From NCBI RefSeq assembly GCF_003472385.1, contig NZ_QRLV01000019.1, forward strand, positions 1 to 20,332: a stretch of DNA of 20,332 nucleotides, read 5' to 3'. The DNA comes from Sutterella sp. AM11-39. Lineage in GTDB: Bacteria; Pseudomonadota; Gammaproteobacteria; Burkholderiales; Burkholderiaceae_F. Shown one piece after another: positions 1 to 8,127 of the stretch. Below the pieces are notes generated by a model that did no database searches, had not been told where the DNA came from, and saw only the letters and a list, made by a program, of their open reading frames with translations. Both the position numbers and the translations under genes were made by a program. How positions within the stretch are numbered: the stretch's first letter is position 1; each line of letters starts with the position of its first letter.

Positions 1-9
1 ATTAAAGCG

Positions 10-45
10 AACCCCCGTTGGAGTCTCTCCTTCGGGGGTTTCGTC
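10..45 (+). terminator. Probable Rho-independent terminator of an upstream plus-strand gene
   Basis: The arms AACCCCCG (10-17) and CGGGGGTT (33-40) pair, with a smaller GGAG/CTCC helix inside the loop. A short T-rich tail follows on the plus strand. The gene it would serve lies before the window. It faces the mutS terminator just downstream, as expected for convergent genes. Confidence 0.55.
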
Positions 46-71
46 ATTTCTGCGCAAAAAAATCTCCAGAC

Positions 72-99
72 AAAAAAGAAGGAGGCAGTGAAGCCTCCT
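72..99 (-). terminator. Rho-independent terminator of mutS
   Basis: On the minus strand AGGAGGC and GCCTCCT (80-86 with 93-99) form a 7-bp stem with a 6-nt loop. A run of six T residues (plus-strand A at 72-77) follows closely. It lies about 30 bp after the mutS stop codon. Confidence 0.75.
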
Positions 100-129
100 C
101 CTGTTTCGCAGTTTTTCCGCTCCTTTTGA

Positions 130-2781
130 TTACTCGTTAAGCGTGCTGCCGGCTTTTTCTTTGAGGGTGTAGAGCAGGGCAAGGGCGTCTCTTGGCGTCA
201 GATCGTCGACGTCAAGCATCGAAACCTCTTCCGCAAAAAGACGAGCGGCCTTGGCTGATGCGCTTTCTTCCGCAGGCAACGGGTCCGGTGCGTCAACGGC
301 AAACAAATCCAATTGAGAATCGGAAACCGCCGAACGCGCTTCAATTTCAGCCATCATGGCACGGGCGCGTCGTGTGACCGAGGCAGGCATGCCGGCGAGT
401 TCAGCCACGGCAATACCGTAGGAGCGGTTGGCAGGGCCTTCGCGTACGTCGTGCATGAAGACGATGCCGCGATTGGTTTCTCGAGCGCTTACGTGAACGT
501 TGGCGACTTCGGGAATTTCAGTCGCAAGCTGCGTGAGCTCAAAGTAGTGCGTTGCAAAGAGCGTGTAACTCTTCGTGGTGACGGCAAGTTCCCTGGCAAT
601 GGCGCCCGCGAGACTCAAGCCGTCGAAAGTCGAGGTGCCGCGTCCGATTTCGTCCATCAGTACCAATGAATTGGGTGTGGCCTGATGAAGAATGGCCGCG
701 GCTTCGGTCATTTCCACCATGAACGTGGAACGGCCGCGGGCGAGATCGTCGGAAGCGCCAATACGCGTGAGAATACGATCGATCGGCCCGATACGTGCGG
801 CTTTGGCGGGAACGAAGCTTCCGGCGCATGCCAGAAGAGCAATCAGGGCAACCGAACGCATATAGGTTGACTTGCCGCCCATGTTGGGACCGGTGATCAC
901 CAACAGGCGCCTCGAGGGCGTCAGTGCACAGTCGTTGGGAACATAGTGTTCAAGCGCATGCTCTACAACCGGGTGACGCGCCCCCTGCAGATCAATGCCG
1001 GGAACGGCACTCATCGAGGGTTTGACCCAGTCGGCGGTCTCTGCGTGTTTGGCAAAGGAAAGCAGAGTGTCGGCGGCAGCCACGGCTGCGGCAGCATCCA
1101 AAAGCGGTTTTACAAAGATCTGAATGCGATCGAGAAGCGCGTCCCAGAGTTCTTTTTCTCGTGCAAGCGACCGTTCCTTGGCCGACAGTGCCTTGTCTTC
1201 AAAAGCCTTGAGTTCCGGGGTGATGAAACGCTCGACGTTTTTGAGCGTTTGGCGACGACGATAGTCGGCCGGTACGCGCTCGGCCGCCGCTCGCGGCACT
1301 TCAATGTAGTAGCCAGAAACGCGGTTGTATTCGACGCGAAGCGACGAGAGTCCCGTGCGTTCCTTTTCCTTTGCTTCAAGGTTGACTAGAAATTCGCCCG
1401 CGTTGTCACGCATGGCGCGCAGATTGTCGAGCTCTTCGTCGGCGCCCGCGGCAATCACGTCGCCTTCGCGCAGAAGCGAAGCGGGCTCCTCTGCGATCCA
1501 ACGGTGAAGCTCTTCACTTAACGTCGCATCCATCACGGCGGTGTCGGCAAGTGACTTCAAAAGCGAACTGCGGCACTGCTGACCGAGTGATGCGAAGTTG
1601 GAAAGTTTCTCAAGACTGTCGCGAAGCGCGGCAAGCTCTCGAGGACGAATGCTTCTGAGAGCAATGCGGCCCGCGTTGCGTTCAATGTCGGGAAGGCCGT
1701 TGACACAGGCATCAAGCTCTGAGCGAAGCGTCGTGTCTTTAAGAAGTTCATCGACGGCTTCATGGCGGCTACGAACGACAGTAAAGTCGCGCAGCGGATG
1801 ATGCAACCAGTGCAGCAGCGTACGAGAACCCATAGTCGTGCGGCAATGATCTACCACACGCATGAGCGTATCGCCTTCGTCGCCCCGAATCGTTTCGCTG
1901 ATTTCAAGGTTGCGGCGCGCTACGGCGTCAAGTGCTACGTAGGCACTGTTTTCTTCCAGTACCGGAGCTCGAAGGAAGGGCAGGGCATCGCACTGTGTCT
2001 GTTCTACGTAACCCAGGATGGCATTGACGCCGGCAAGAATCTCCGGCTCGTTTTCCAGTCCTCGTGCGGCGAGCGCTTCCAGTCCAAATTTTTCTTTGAT
2101 GAGTGCAGCGCCGCGCTGGCTGTCAAAGTGCCAGTCGGGAAGCGACGTTACAGGGATGCCGTCGAAGACCTCTTGGCGCGACTCTTTGACGGTTTCGGAA
2201 AGAAGAATTTCGCCCGGAGTTAAACGGGCGAGTTCGCCGGGGAGATCTCGCAGAGCGCATTTGGCGGCACGAAAGTCGCCGTTGGAAAGCGTGAGCCACA
2301 CCAAGGCCCCCTGCGCATTGCGTCCTCTGCCGGGCACCCAGGCCGCAAGCGGCGAATCCTGCTTGTCGTTTAAGAGTGCGCCGTCGGTGAGCGTACCCGG
2401 GGTGACGATTCGCACGATCTTGCGCTCGATGCTGCGTCCCGGAGCGGCCTCTGTCATCTGTTCGCAGACGGCCACCGATACGCCCGCTTTTACGAGACGC
2501 GCGAGATACTGCTCTAGCGTTGCTGCGGGAACACCCGCCATCGGGATTTCGTTGCCCTTGGAGTCTTTGCCTCGGCGTGTGAGCGTGAGGCCCAGAATGC
2601 GGTTGGCTCGGATGGCGTCGTCGAAAAAGGTTTCGTAAAAGTCGCCGAGTCGATAAAGAAGCAATACACCGGGATGCTTATCCTTGAGCATCAGGTATTG
2701 GCGCATGATGGGCGTGTGGCCGGCGTACGGGTCGCACGCCGCCTCACCGCCCTCTTGCAGCGGCTTATTCGTATCAGCCAT
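130..2781 (-). CDS. mutS: DNA mismatch repair protein MutS
   Basis: MutS recognises base mismatches and small loops after replication and recruits MutL, using ATP-driven conformational changes. The 883-residue product has the full family architecture. The N-terminal mismatch-recognition domain carries the Phe-x-Glu wedge motif (GDFYE, F48 and E50). The connector, lever and clamp regions follow. The C-terminal ABC-type ATPase has Walker A GPNMGGKST near residue 630 and a Walker B/signature segment LMDEIGRGTSTFDG near 710. The C-terminal tail (LTPRDALALLYTLK) resembles the tetramerisation tail of proteobacterial MutS. The ATG start lies 22 bp after the suhB stop, so the two genes are probably cotranscribed. 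No convincing Shine-Dalgarno is visible, which suggests translational coupling. The length is typical and no key residue is missing. Confidence 0.97.
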   Translation of the reverse strand: MADTNKPLQEGGEAACDPYAGHTPIMRQYLMLKDKHPGVLLLYRLGDFYETFFDDAIRANRILGLTLTRRGKDSKGNEIPMAGVPAATLEQYLARLVKAGVSVAVCEQMTEAAPGRSIERKIVRIVTPGTLTDGALLNDKQDSPLAAWVPGRGRNAQGALVWLTLSNGDFRAAKCALRDLPGELARLTPGEILLSETVKESRQEVFDGIPVTSLPDWHFDSQRGAALIKEKFGLEALAARGLENEPEILAGVNAILGYVEQTQCDALPFLRAPVLEENSAYVALDAVARRNLEISETIRGDEGDTLMRVVDHCRTTMGSRTLLHWLHHPLRDFTVVRSRHEAVDELLKDTTLRSELDACVNGLPDIERNAGRIALRSIRPRELAALRDSLEKLSNFASLGQQCRSSLLKSLADTAVMDATLSEELHRWIAEEPASLLREGDVIAAGADEELDNLRAMRDNAGEFLVNLEAKEKERTGLSSLRVEYNRVSGYYIEVPRAAAERVPADYRRRQTLKNVERFITPELKAFEDKALSAKERSLAREKELWDALLDRIQIFVKPLLDAAAAVAAADTLLSFAKHAETADWVKPSMSAVPGIDLQGARHPVVEHALEHYVPNDCALTPSRRLLVITGPNMGGKSTYMRSVALIALLACAGSFVPAKAARIGPIDRILTRIGASDDLARGRSTFMVEMTEAAAILHQATPNSLVLMDEIGRGTSTFDGLSLAGAIARELAVTTKSYTLFATHYFELTQLATEIPEVANVHVSARETNRGIVFMHDVREGPANRSYGIAVAELAGMPASVTRRARAMMAEIEARSAVSDSQLDLFAVDAPDPLPAEESASAKAARLFAEEVSMLDVDDLTPRDALALLYTLKEKAGSTLNE

Positions 2782-2803
2782 AGCGATAAAAAGCCGGAGA
2801 GTC

Positions 2804-3601
2804 TTACTTGGCGCTGCTGGCGTCGGTCACTTTCATCAAGAGCGGCGCAAAGATCTTGGGCGTGCCCACGCAAATGCCGCCGGTCTCGAGATAGTTTTCA
2901 CCGGCCGAAAGGTCGGTCACCAGGCCGCCAGCTTCCAGAACGATGAGTGAGCCGGCAGCCAAATCCCAACTCTTGAGGTTGGCTTCCCAGTAGCCGTCCA
3001 GACGACCGCAAGCCACGTAGCAGAGGTCAAGCGCAGCTGAGCCGGCGCGGCGCAGCCCCGCACAGGAGCGGGCGACACGCTCGAGCTTGGGCAGGAACGT
3101 TTCGTAGTCGTCGTTGCGGCGGAAGGGAAAACCGGTGCCGATCAGTGCCTTGCTCATGTCCGTACGGCCGGAAACGCGAATGCGGGCGTTGTTCAAGAAT
3201 GCGCCGCGGCTGCGTTCCGCACTGAAGAGTTCGTCTTTGACCGGGTCATAGACGGCGGCGGCCATCACGCGTCCCTTGAGGGCGTAAGCAATGCTCACGG
3301 CGTAGTGCGGGAAGCCGTGCAGGAAGTTGGTCGTGCCGTCGAGCGGATCCACGTACCAGACGCCGTCCGCCCCGGGATTGACGATCGTGCCGGATTCTTC
3401 GGCAACGATGCTGTCCTTGGGGAAGTACTGACGAATGATTGACGTGATGCGTTCTTGTGCGCCGGTGTCCACGCGGCTCACGAAGTCGAACGGAGCCTTT
3501 TCGCGGGCTTCAATGGCCGAGAGGTCGAGGCTTTCGCGGTTGATGAAGTTGCCGGCTTTGCGGCAGGCCTGGATTGCGACTTCAAGTTGGGCTGAGGGCA
3601 T
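2804..3601 (-). CDS. suhB: Inositol-1-monophosphatase family protein SuhB
   Basis: SuhB is a Mg2+-dependent inositol monophosphatase. In enterobacteria it also joins the Nus antitermination complex on rRNA operons; that second role is not visible here. The sequence shows the family's metal-binding motif DPLDGTTNF followed by HGFPHYAVSIA, an EES segment upstream, and the C-terminal WDLAAG motif before a glycine-rich end. Starting at the ATG ending at 3601 gives 265 residues (MPSAQLEVAIQACRKAGN), which aligns well with the usual SuhB N-terminus. The frame stays open to an ATG at 3661 that has a better Shine-Dalgarno (AGGGAG) and would add 20 hydrophobic residues. I prefer the shorter form on family length, but the start is uncertain. 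mutS follows 22 bp downstream. Confidence 0.93.
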   Translation of the reverse strand: MPSAQLEVAIQACRKAGNFINRESLDLSAIEAREKAPFDFVSRVDTGAQERITSIIRQYFPKDSIVAEESGTIVNPGADGVWYVDPLDGTTNFLHGFPHYAVSIAYALKGRVMAAAVYDPVKDELFSAERSRGAFLNNARIRVSGRTDMSKALIGTGFPFRRNDDYETFLPKLERVARSCAGLRRAGSAALDLCYVACGRLDGYWEANLKSWDLAAGSLIVLEAGGLVTDLSAGENYLETGGICVGTPKIFAPLLMKVTDASSAK

Positions 3602-3781
3602 GAGGATAACGACTCGAAAGAGAAAAATAACGACAAAAGGGGAGCTGAAGCGAATCATCAACTCCCTGACTTGGATGGATGCCCGTCCGGTGGAGGAAGG
3701 GACTGAAATTTGAGTGCGCGTATTTTATCAAATCAGGCTCGCGGCGATGAGAACGGACATTGGCGAGAATCGGACAAAACC

Positions 3782-3811
3782 TTGAACTAATCTGCATCCG
3801 ACGGCTATAAA
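3782..3811 (+). promoter_or_regulatory. Sigma-70-type promoter for trmJ
   Basis: TTGAAC (3782-3787) and TATAAA (3806-3811) are separated by 18 bp, both close to consensus. The predicted start near 3818 leaves a leader of about 36 nt before the trmJ ATG. The signal sits in the divergent suhB-trmJ intergenic region. Confidence 0.6.
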
Positions 3812-3853
3812 CCGTATGATTCCTATTCCGATCAAAATGCAGGCAACAGGATC

Positions 3854-4678
3854 ATGGACGCAACGCTCAATCAAACGCTTCCTCCGCACAGCAGTCGGAT
3901 TTCATTTGTACTGGTACGACCGAGCCACCCTGGCAACATCGGTGCGGCTGCCCGAGCCATCAAGACGATGGGCTTTACCGATTTGCGCGTGGTTGCGCCG
4001 GTGGACCCCGAATACCGCACGCATCCCGACGCCGTGGCGTTTTCAACGAGTTCCGTTGACGTGCTCACCGACTCCCGCGACTACCCGACGCTCGAAGAGG
4101 CTCTGAGCGACGTGGCCCTGCCGTTTGCGATGACAGGCTACAGCCGCCGTTTCGGTCCGGCTTTGGAAACGATGCGCGAGAGTGCCGATCGCGCAAGCCT
4201 TTGGGCCGAGGAAAACAAGGGCCCCGGCATTGCGTTTGTGTTCGGTTGCGAGCGCTCGGGGCTCACCAACGAAGAAGTGGGCCTTTGTCGCTTCGCCACG
4301 GCCATTCCGGCCAATCCCTTAAGCCAGAGCCTCAATCTTGCTCAGGCGGTGCAGATTGCAGCCTACGAGATGCACATGGCGCTTTTGCAAAGGGCGCACG
4401 CCGCCGGACTCTACGGCTGGCAGCAGCGTTTCGAACAGGATCCGGCCGCAAGCGCCGCCGCCGTCGAAGGACTGATGCGGCACTGGGAGGAGGCGATGAC
4501 GGCCTGCGGCGCACATAAACCCGAGGAGCCCAAGAATCTCATGGCGATGAGCCGCAGTATTTTCTCCCGTGCGCTTCTTACGCAATCCGAAGTGGATCTG
4601 CTCCGAGGCATTTGTGCGGCGATCATTTGTCCGCGGCACTTGAGAGCCGGCCGCAAAAGGCTCTGGCGGCCGAAATGA
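3854..4678 (+). CDS. trmJ: tRNA (cytidine/uridine-2'-O-)-methyltransferase TrmJ-like
   Basis: This is a SpoU/TrmH (SPOUT) family RNA 2'-O-methyltransferase. The TrmJ subgroup methylates position 32 of several tRNAs using S-adenosylmethionine. The 274-residue product shows the three SPOUT motifs: an N-terminal NIGAAARAIKTMGF segment (motif 1), FGCERSGLTNEE (motif 2), and PLSQSLNLAQAVQIAAYEM (motif 3, part of the knotted AdoMet site). A C-terminal helical extension follows, as in TrmJ. The ATG at 3854 has AGGA a few bases upstream and its own promoter. cysE follows on the same strand after about 140 bp, an adjacency I recall from other proteobacteria. TrmJ is preferred over other TrmH-family members because of length and the C-terminal helices; exact RNA specificity cannot be read from sequence. 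Confidence 0.9.
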   Translation: MDATLNQTLPPHSSRISFVLVRPSHPGNIGAAARAIKTMGFTDLRVVAPVDPEYRTHPDAVAFSTSSVDVLTDSRDYPTLEEALSDVALPFAMTGYSRRFGPALETMRESADRASLWAEENKGPGIAFVFGCERSGLTNEEVGLCRFATAIPANPLSQSLNLAQAVQIAAYEMHMALLQRAHAAGLYGWQQRFEQDPAASAAAVEGLMRHWEEAMTACGAHKPEEPKNLMAMSRSIFSRALLTQSEVDLLRGICAAIICPRHLRAGRKRLWRPK

Positions 4679-4709
4679 GCGAAAGTTCGGAGAAAAGCTC
4701 GACTTGAGC

Positions 4710-4739
4710 TTCAGGCCACGGGCGAGCCTGCGGTACAAT
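4710..4739 (+). promoter_or_regulatory. Possible cysE promoter
   Basis: A good -10 box TACAAT is at 4734-4739. The best -35 at suitable spacing (18 bp) is a weak TTCAGG at 4710-4715. The -10 form TACAAT recurs upstream of ffs (5603) and of the CNNM gene (8087), so it is likely a real promoter style in this genome. Confidence 0.4.
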
Positions 4740-4821
4740 CAAAAAACGAGGTGCAGGATAGGCTCGCGAAAGTCGCCCTTTGCCCGAAACCAACACCGAC
4801 AGAAAAAAGGATACGAAGCAA

Positions 4822-5535
4822 ATGTTTGAGCGCATTAAGGAAGACATGCGGACCATTCTTGAGCGAGACCCGGCGGCGCTCGGTCCGATGCAGGTGATTT
4901 TCAGCTATCCCGGCCTGCATGCGCTGGCTTTTCACCGCGCTGCTCACTGGTGTTGGATTCAGGGCTGGTACGGCTTTGCACGGTGGCTGAGCCACGTCGG
5001 ACGTTTCTGCACCGGCATTGAAATTCACCCGGCCGCCCGTATCGGCCGCCGCGTCTTCATCGATCACGGCATGGGCGTGGTGATCGGTGAAACCGCCGTG
5101 GTGGGCGACGACTGCACGATCTACCATGGCGTAACTCTGGGCGGCGTCAGTCTCGGCCGTGGGCAAAAGCGCCATCCGACGCTCGGCAAGGGGGTTGTAG
5201 TGGGCGCCGGCGCCAAGATTCTCGGCGGCTTTACCGTGGGCGACAACGCACGCATCGGCAGCAACGCCGTTGTGGTGCGCGAAGTGCCTGAGAACGTGAC
5301 GGTGGTGGGGGTCCCCGCGCGTTCCACCAAGGAAACCAAAAAACAGCGCGAACAGCTCCATTCTCAGTTTATGGCCTACGGTGTGGTGCCGGGCGAAGAC
5401 GATCCTTACGTCGTCAAGATTCGTCAGCTCGAGCGACAGCTCCAGCAGCAGGCCCAGATGATTGCGCAGTTGCAAAAGCTTGCCGGTATTGACGGCGACG
5501 AGAAGGACGAAGAGAAAGGCACTGAAACCAAGTAG
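4822..5535 (+). CDS. cysE: Serine O-acetyltransferase CysE
   Basis: CysE transfers acetyl from acetyl-CoA to L-serine, giving O-acetylserine, the acceptor for sulfide in cysteine synthesis. From the ATG at 4822 the product is 237 residues: an N-terminal helical domain, then a left-handed beta-helix of hexapeptide repeats. The active-site pair is visible in IDHGMG (D81, H82) and IYHGVTLGG (H102), and the CoA-side GQKRHPTLG loop is present. The C-terminus (about 195-220, [20 protein letters not shown]) looks like a short coiled coil followed by an acidic tail. An in-frame TTG at 4780 would add 14 charged residues; the ATG at 4822, with AAAGGA about 11 bases upstream, fits the family better. It is the short, EpsC-like SAT form. 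A terminator follows. Confidence 0.95.
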   Translation: MFERIKEDMRTILERDPAALGPMQVIFSYPGLHALAFHRAAHWCWIQGWYGFARWLSHVGRFCTGIEIHPAARIGRRVFIDHGMGVVIGETAVVGDDCTIYHGVTLGGVSLGRGQKRHPTLGKGVVVGAGAKILGGFTVGDNARIGSNAVVVREVPENVTVVGVPARSTKETKKQREQLHSQFMAYGVVPGEDDPYVVKIRQLERQLQQQAQMIAQLQKLAGIDGDEKDEEKGTETK

Positions 5536-5560
5536 GCGTCGTGACGGTACAAAATTTCAT

Positions 5561-5599
5561 CAAAAGGCGGCTCGGCGCTCTTTCGCGCGGGCCGCTTTT
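5561..5599 (+). terminator. Rho-independent terminator of cysE
   Basis: AAAAGGCGGC (5561-5570) pairs with GCCGCTTTTT (5590-5599), with one G-U pair, around an internally structured loop. The 3' arm is itself the T run. It ends four bases before the ffs -10 box. Confidence 0.75.
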
Positions 5600-5608
5600 T
5601 CGCTACAA
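5580..5608 (+). promoter_or_regulatory. Promoter of the SRP RNA gene
   Basis: TACAAT at 5603-5608 lies 7 bp before the predicted RNA 5' end at 5615, the right distance for a -10 box. A weak TTTCGC at 5580-5585 sits 17 bp upstream, inside the loop of the cysE terminator. Confidence 0.5.
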
Positions 5609-5614
5609 TGCGCA

Positions 5615-5717
5615 GTTCGGCGGGTCCCCTCGCATAAGAGCTCTGCTAACCTGGTCAGGTCGGGAACGAAGCAGCCACGGCGGAATACTCTTAGTGCCGA
5701 GGATAAGGCTCGCCGAA
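5615..5717 (+). ncRNA. ffs: Signal recognition particle RNA (4.5S, bacterial small type)
   Basis: The 4.5S RNA binds Ffh (SRP54) and FtsY to deliver nascent membrane proteins to the translocon. The diagnostic core GGTCAGGTCGGGAACGAAGC lies at 5655-5674 and is followed by AGCC. It forms the apical hairpin with a GGAA tetraloop and the asymmetric internal loop that contacts Ffh. The ends pair (TTCGGCG 5615-5621 with CGCCGAA 5711-5717), giving a roughly 103-nt rod of standard size. Relative to the E. coli core as I remember it, the pair closing the tetraloop is inverted (G-C instead of C-G), a compensatory change that keeps the stem. Location just before dnaX is usual in beta- and gammaproteobacteria. 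Ends are set by pairing and are accurate to a few bases. Confidence 0.95.
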
Positions 5718-5738
5718 TTTGTTTCTGCGCTTCCTCCT

Positions 5739-5789
5739 TATAATTGACCGACCGATTCGCCGCGAACAGCGTCCCGGGACCTGCGGCGA
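5739..5789 (+). promoter_or_regulatory. dnaX promoter -10 box and leader hairpin
   Basis: A perfect TATAAT is at 5739-5744 without a good -35. The expected transcript would start near 5751 and fold TCGCCGC (5757-5763) with GCGGCGA (5783-5789) around an inner palindrome GTCCCGGGAC. No T run follows, so this is not a terminator. The dnaX ATG is at 5824. Confidence 0.4.
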
Positions 5790-5823
5790 CTCTCCAATAT
5801 TTTGTTCGGTTGGATTTTCCCTC

Positions 5824-7113
5824 ATGAGCTATCAGGTTCTCGCCCGAAAGTGGCGCCCCCATGACTTCGAAAGCATGGTCGGGCAGGAACATGTCGTTGC
5901 CGCCTTAAAGCACGCCCTCGACGAAAATCGTCTTCATCACGCCTATCTCTTTACGGGAACGCGCGGCGTTGGCAAGACCACGCTCTCGCGCATTTTGGCC
6001 AAATGCCTCAACTGCGTCGGCGAAGACGGCAAGGGCGGCGTGACGTCGCACCCCTGCGGCAAGTGTGAAGCGTGCCGCGCCATCGACGAAGGGCGATTCG
6101 TCGACTACATCGAAATCGACGCTGCGAGCAACCGCTCGGTCGAGGAAATGACGCAGCTTCTGGAGCGCGCCATGTACGCGCCTTCCAACGCCCGCTACAA
6201 GGTCTACATGATCGACGAAGTGCATATGCTCACGACGCATGCCTTCAACGCGATGTTAAAGACCCTGGAAGAGCCGCCCGAATATGTCAAGTTCATCCTC
6301 GCGACGACCGATCCTCAGAAGGTTCCCGTGACGGTGCTTTCCCGCTGCCTGCAGTTCAATTTGAAAAACATGTCGCCAGCGGCCGTTTCCGGTCATATGC
6401 AGCACGTCATGCAGCAGGAAGGCATTCCGGCCGAACCCGCAGCGCTTGATCTGCTTGCGCGCGCCGCCCGAGGCTCCATGCGCGACGGCTTGTCGCTGCT
6501 CGATCAGGCCATCGCCTTCTGCGCGGGCGACGTGACGCTTGAAAAAGTGCGCGCCATGCTGGGCGTGATGGACTCCGACGTGCTGTGCGACCTTACCGAA
6601 ATGGTGCTAGAAGGTCGAGCCAAGGAGGCCCTCGAAACGGCGCGTCAAATCGGTCTCGACGGAGTGAGTTACGGTCAGGCCGTGCGCGATTGGGCAAGCC
6701 TCATGCACCGCATTGCCATTTTGCAGCGCGTGCCTGATGCGCTTACCGACAGCGACTCGGCTCTGGCACGTATTCGTACGCTTGCAAGCAGCATGACGCC
6801 TGAGGAAGTGCAGCTTGATTATCAGATTCTGTTGCAGGCTCGCGCCGACATGGCTCAGGCCCCGGACGAATACGCGGGTTTTACGATGGCCATTTTGCGC
6901 ATGCTTGCCTTTAAACCCGCCGGTTTTGCCCCCGGCGGCAAGGTGCCCGAAAAAAAGCCGGAACCGGCTCGCCGGACGACCAAGGCGAACGACGCCGCCG
7001 GCGCTATGCCGCCCGAAATTCCGCACGACGACGTACCTCCCGAGATAGCGGCCGAAGCGGCGCCGCCCTGGGCGGATTTGCCGCCGCAGGAGCCCGGCCG
7101 GGGAGAGCATTGA
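5824..7113 (+). CDS. dnaX: DNA polymerase III clamp-loader subunit DnaX (gamma-like portion)
   Basis: DnaX is the ATPase motor of the clamp loader that places the beta sliding clamp on primed DNA. The frame gives 429 residues starting MSYQVLARKWRP, the classical DnaX N-terminus; the open frame extends farther upstream, but this start is the conserved one. AAA+ features: Walker A GTRGVGKT (45-52), a zinc module with C64, C78, C81 and C84, Walker B IDEVH (130-134), and the SRC arginine-finger motif (173-175). The domain III collar ends near residue 380 (MAILRMLAFKP), followed by a Pro/Ala-rich linker. The frame stops at TGA 7111-7113, well short of full-length tau. The tau C-terminal domain continues in the +1 frame, so this product as written is gamma-like. 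See the next entry for the missing part. Confidence 0.93.
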   Translation: MSYQVLARKWRPHDFESMVGQEHVVAALKHALDENRLHHAYLFTGTRGVGKTTLSRILAKCLNCVGEDGKGGVTSHPCGKCEACRAIDEGRFVDYIEIDAASNRSVEEMTQLLERAMYAPSNARYKVYMIDEVHMLTTHAFNAMLKTLEEPPEYVKFILATTDPQKVPVTVLSRCLQFNLKNMSPAAVSGHMQHVMQQEGIPAEPAALDLLARAARGSMRDGLSLLDQAIAFCAGDVTLEKVRAMLGVMDSDVLCDLTEMVLEGRAKEALETARQIGLDGVSYGQAVRDWASLMHRIAILQRVPDALTDSDSALARIRTLASSMTPEEVQLDYQILLQARADMAQAPDEYAGFTMAILRMLAFKPAGFAPGGKVPEKKPEPARRTTKANDAAGAMPPEIPHDDVPPEIAAEAAPPWADLPPQEPGRGEH

Positions 7114-7150
7114 GCCGGTTAGAAGACCGCACACCGGCAGGGGACCGGCG

Positions 7151-7570
7151 ATTCTTCCACCCATAGAAGTTCATCCCGACGAACTGCTTTCTAACTGGCG
7201 AAAACTTGTGTGTGCCTCGGGGCTCACGGCGCTGCCGCGTGAAGTGGCCGCCGGCAGCGTCGTGCTTGAGCTGACCGATGATCATGTGCTTCTGCGCGCA
7301 AGAAGCCGCATGTTGCTCACGCCCGACGTGGTGCATCTGATCGAAGCGGCCATGAAGCGACTCAAAGGCGAGCACTTCCAGGTGAAATTTGACGAGCAGG
7401 AGCATGATGGAAAATCCCATGCGACGCTCTCGCTTTGGGAGGAATCCGAGCGACGGGCCGCGCGTCTGGCAATGATCGAAGCATTTAAGAGCGACCCGTT
7501 TGTGCAAGAATGCTTGCGCGTGCTTGACGGCGAACTCGATGAAACGTCGGTACGAAAAGCCGATAACTGA
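7151..7570 (+). CDS. dnaX: Separated tau C-terminal domain of DnaX, in the +1 frame
   Basis: The frame is open from 7049 to the TGA/TAA region at 7570 and encodes a tau domain V-like segment from about 7163: IEVHPDELLSNWRKLV, a beta/alpha core, then SDPFVQECLRVLDGELDETSVR. This matches the pol III alpha-binding C-terminus of tau (E. coli ends in LDEESIRPI). Homology begins before the first ordinary start (GTG 7208), so that start would truncate the domain. Alternatives visible: AGGGGA (7139-7144) before ATT 7151, or GGGGAG before ATT 7109, which overlaps the upstream TGA by one base. A single extra G in the run 7100-7103 would also explain the split. I cannot tell a programmed event, a separate start, a real mutation or an assembly error apart; the chosen left boundary is approximate. 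Confidence 0.7.
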   Translation: MLPPIEVHPDELLSNWRKLVCASGLTALPREVAAGSVVLELTDDHVLLRARSRMLLTPDVVHLIEAAMKRLKGEHFQVKFDEQEHDGKSHATLSLWEESERRAARLAMIEAFKSDPFVQECLRVLDGELDETSVRKADN

Positions 7571-7603
7571 TTTTTTTCAAACGACTCAATAGGTGAAAAC
7601 AAA

Positions 7604-7936
7604 ATGAGAGGCAATTTTTCCGGCCTGCTCGCGCAGGCTCAGAAAATGCAGAAAAACGTTGAACGCGCTCAGGCCGAGCTCGCCAACATTGAAGTGACGG
7701 GCGAAGCCGGCGCCGGCATGGTGAAGATCACCGTGACCTGCAAGCACGAGGCCAAGCGCGTCGAAATCGATCCGAGTCTGCTTTCGGGCTCCGAAGACGA
7801 TAAGGAAATGCTCGAAGACCTGATCGCCGCGGCCATCAACGACGCCGCGCACAAGGCCGAAGCCGCCGCTCAGCAGAAGATGCGCGAAGCCACGGCCGGC
7901 ATGCCGTTGCCTCCGGGCATGAAGCTGCCGTTCTAA
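7604..7936 (+). CDS. ybaB: YbaB/EbfC family nucleoid-associated protein
   Basis: YbaB/EbfC proteins are small dimeric DNA-binding proteins of the nucleoid. The 110-residue product has the complete family pattern: an N-terminal amphipathic helix ([26 protein letters not shown]), a [11 protein letters not shown] strand pair, VEIDPSLL, then [16 protein letters not shown] and the conserved ending [12 protein letters not shown]. The ATG has AGGTG 8 bases upstream. It follows dnaX at 33 bp, the usual dnaX-ybaB pairing. recR, which often comes next in proteobacteria, is absent; a terminator follows instead. Function in this organism is inferred from family only. Confidence 0.95.
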   Translation: MRGNFSGLLAQAQKMQKNVERAQAELANIEVTGEAGAGMVKITVTCKHEAKRVEIDPSLLSGSEDDKEMLEDLIAAAINDAAHKAEAAAQQKMREATAGMPLPPGMKLPF

Positions 7937-7962
7937 GGCTTGATGCATCGTCTCTGAATGCG

Positions 7963-7999
7963 AAGTCCCTTCCGGGTTTGCAGCCGGTCGGGACTTTTT
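7963..7999 (+). terminator. Rho-independent terminator of the dnaX-ybaB unit
   Basis: AAGTCCC (7963-7969) pairs with GGGACTT (7990-7996), with a small inner helix in the loop, followed by a T run ending at 7999. Confidence 0.7.
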
Positions 8000-8086
8000 C
8001 GCACTTTTGCCGTGCGTCTGACGCAGCCGCAACGCTTCGCAACACATGTGCGTTTGTCTCCTAAGCGTCAGCAAACAAATTTTCCA

Positions 8087-8092
8087 TACAAT
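8087..8092 (+). promoter_or_regulatory. Candidate -10 box for the CNNM gene
   Basis: TACAAT at 8087-8092, 36 bp before the start codon and with no clear -35. GAGGA at 8111-8115 is the likely ribosome binding site. Confidence 0.35.
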
Positions 8093-8127
8093 TCCAAGCT
8101 CTTGATTCTTGAGGATTCTTTTTTGCC

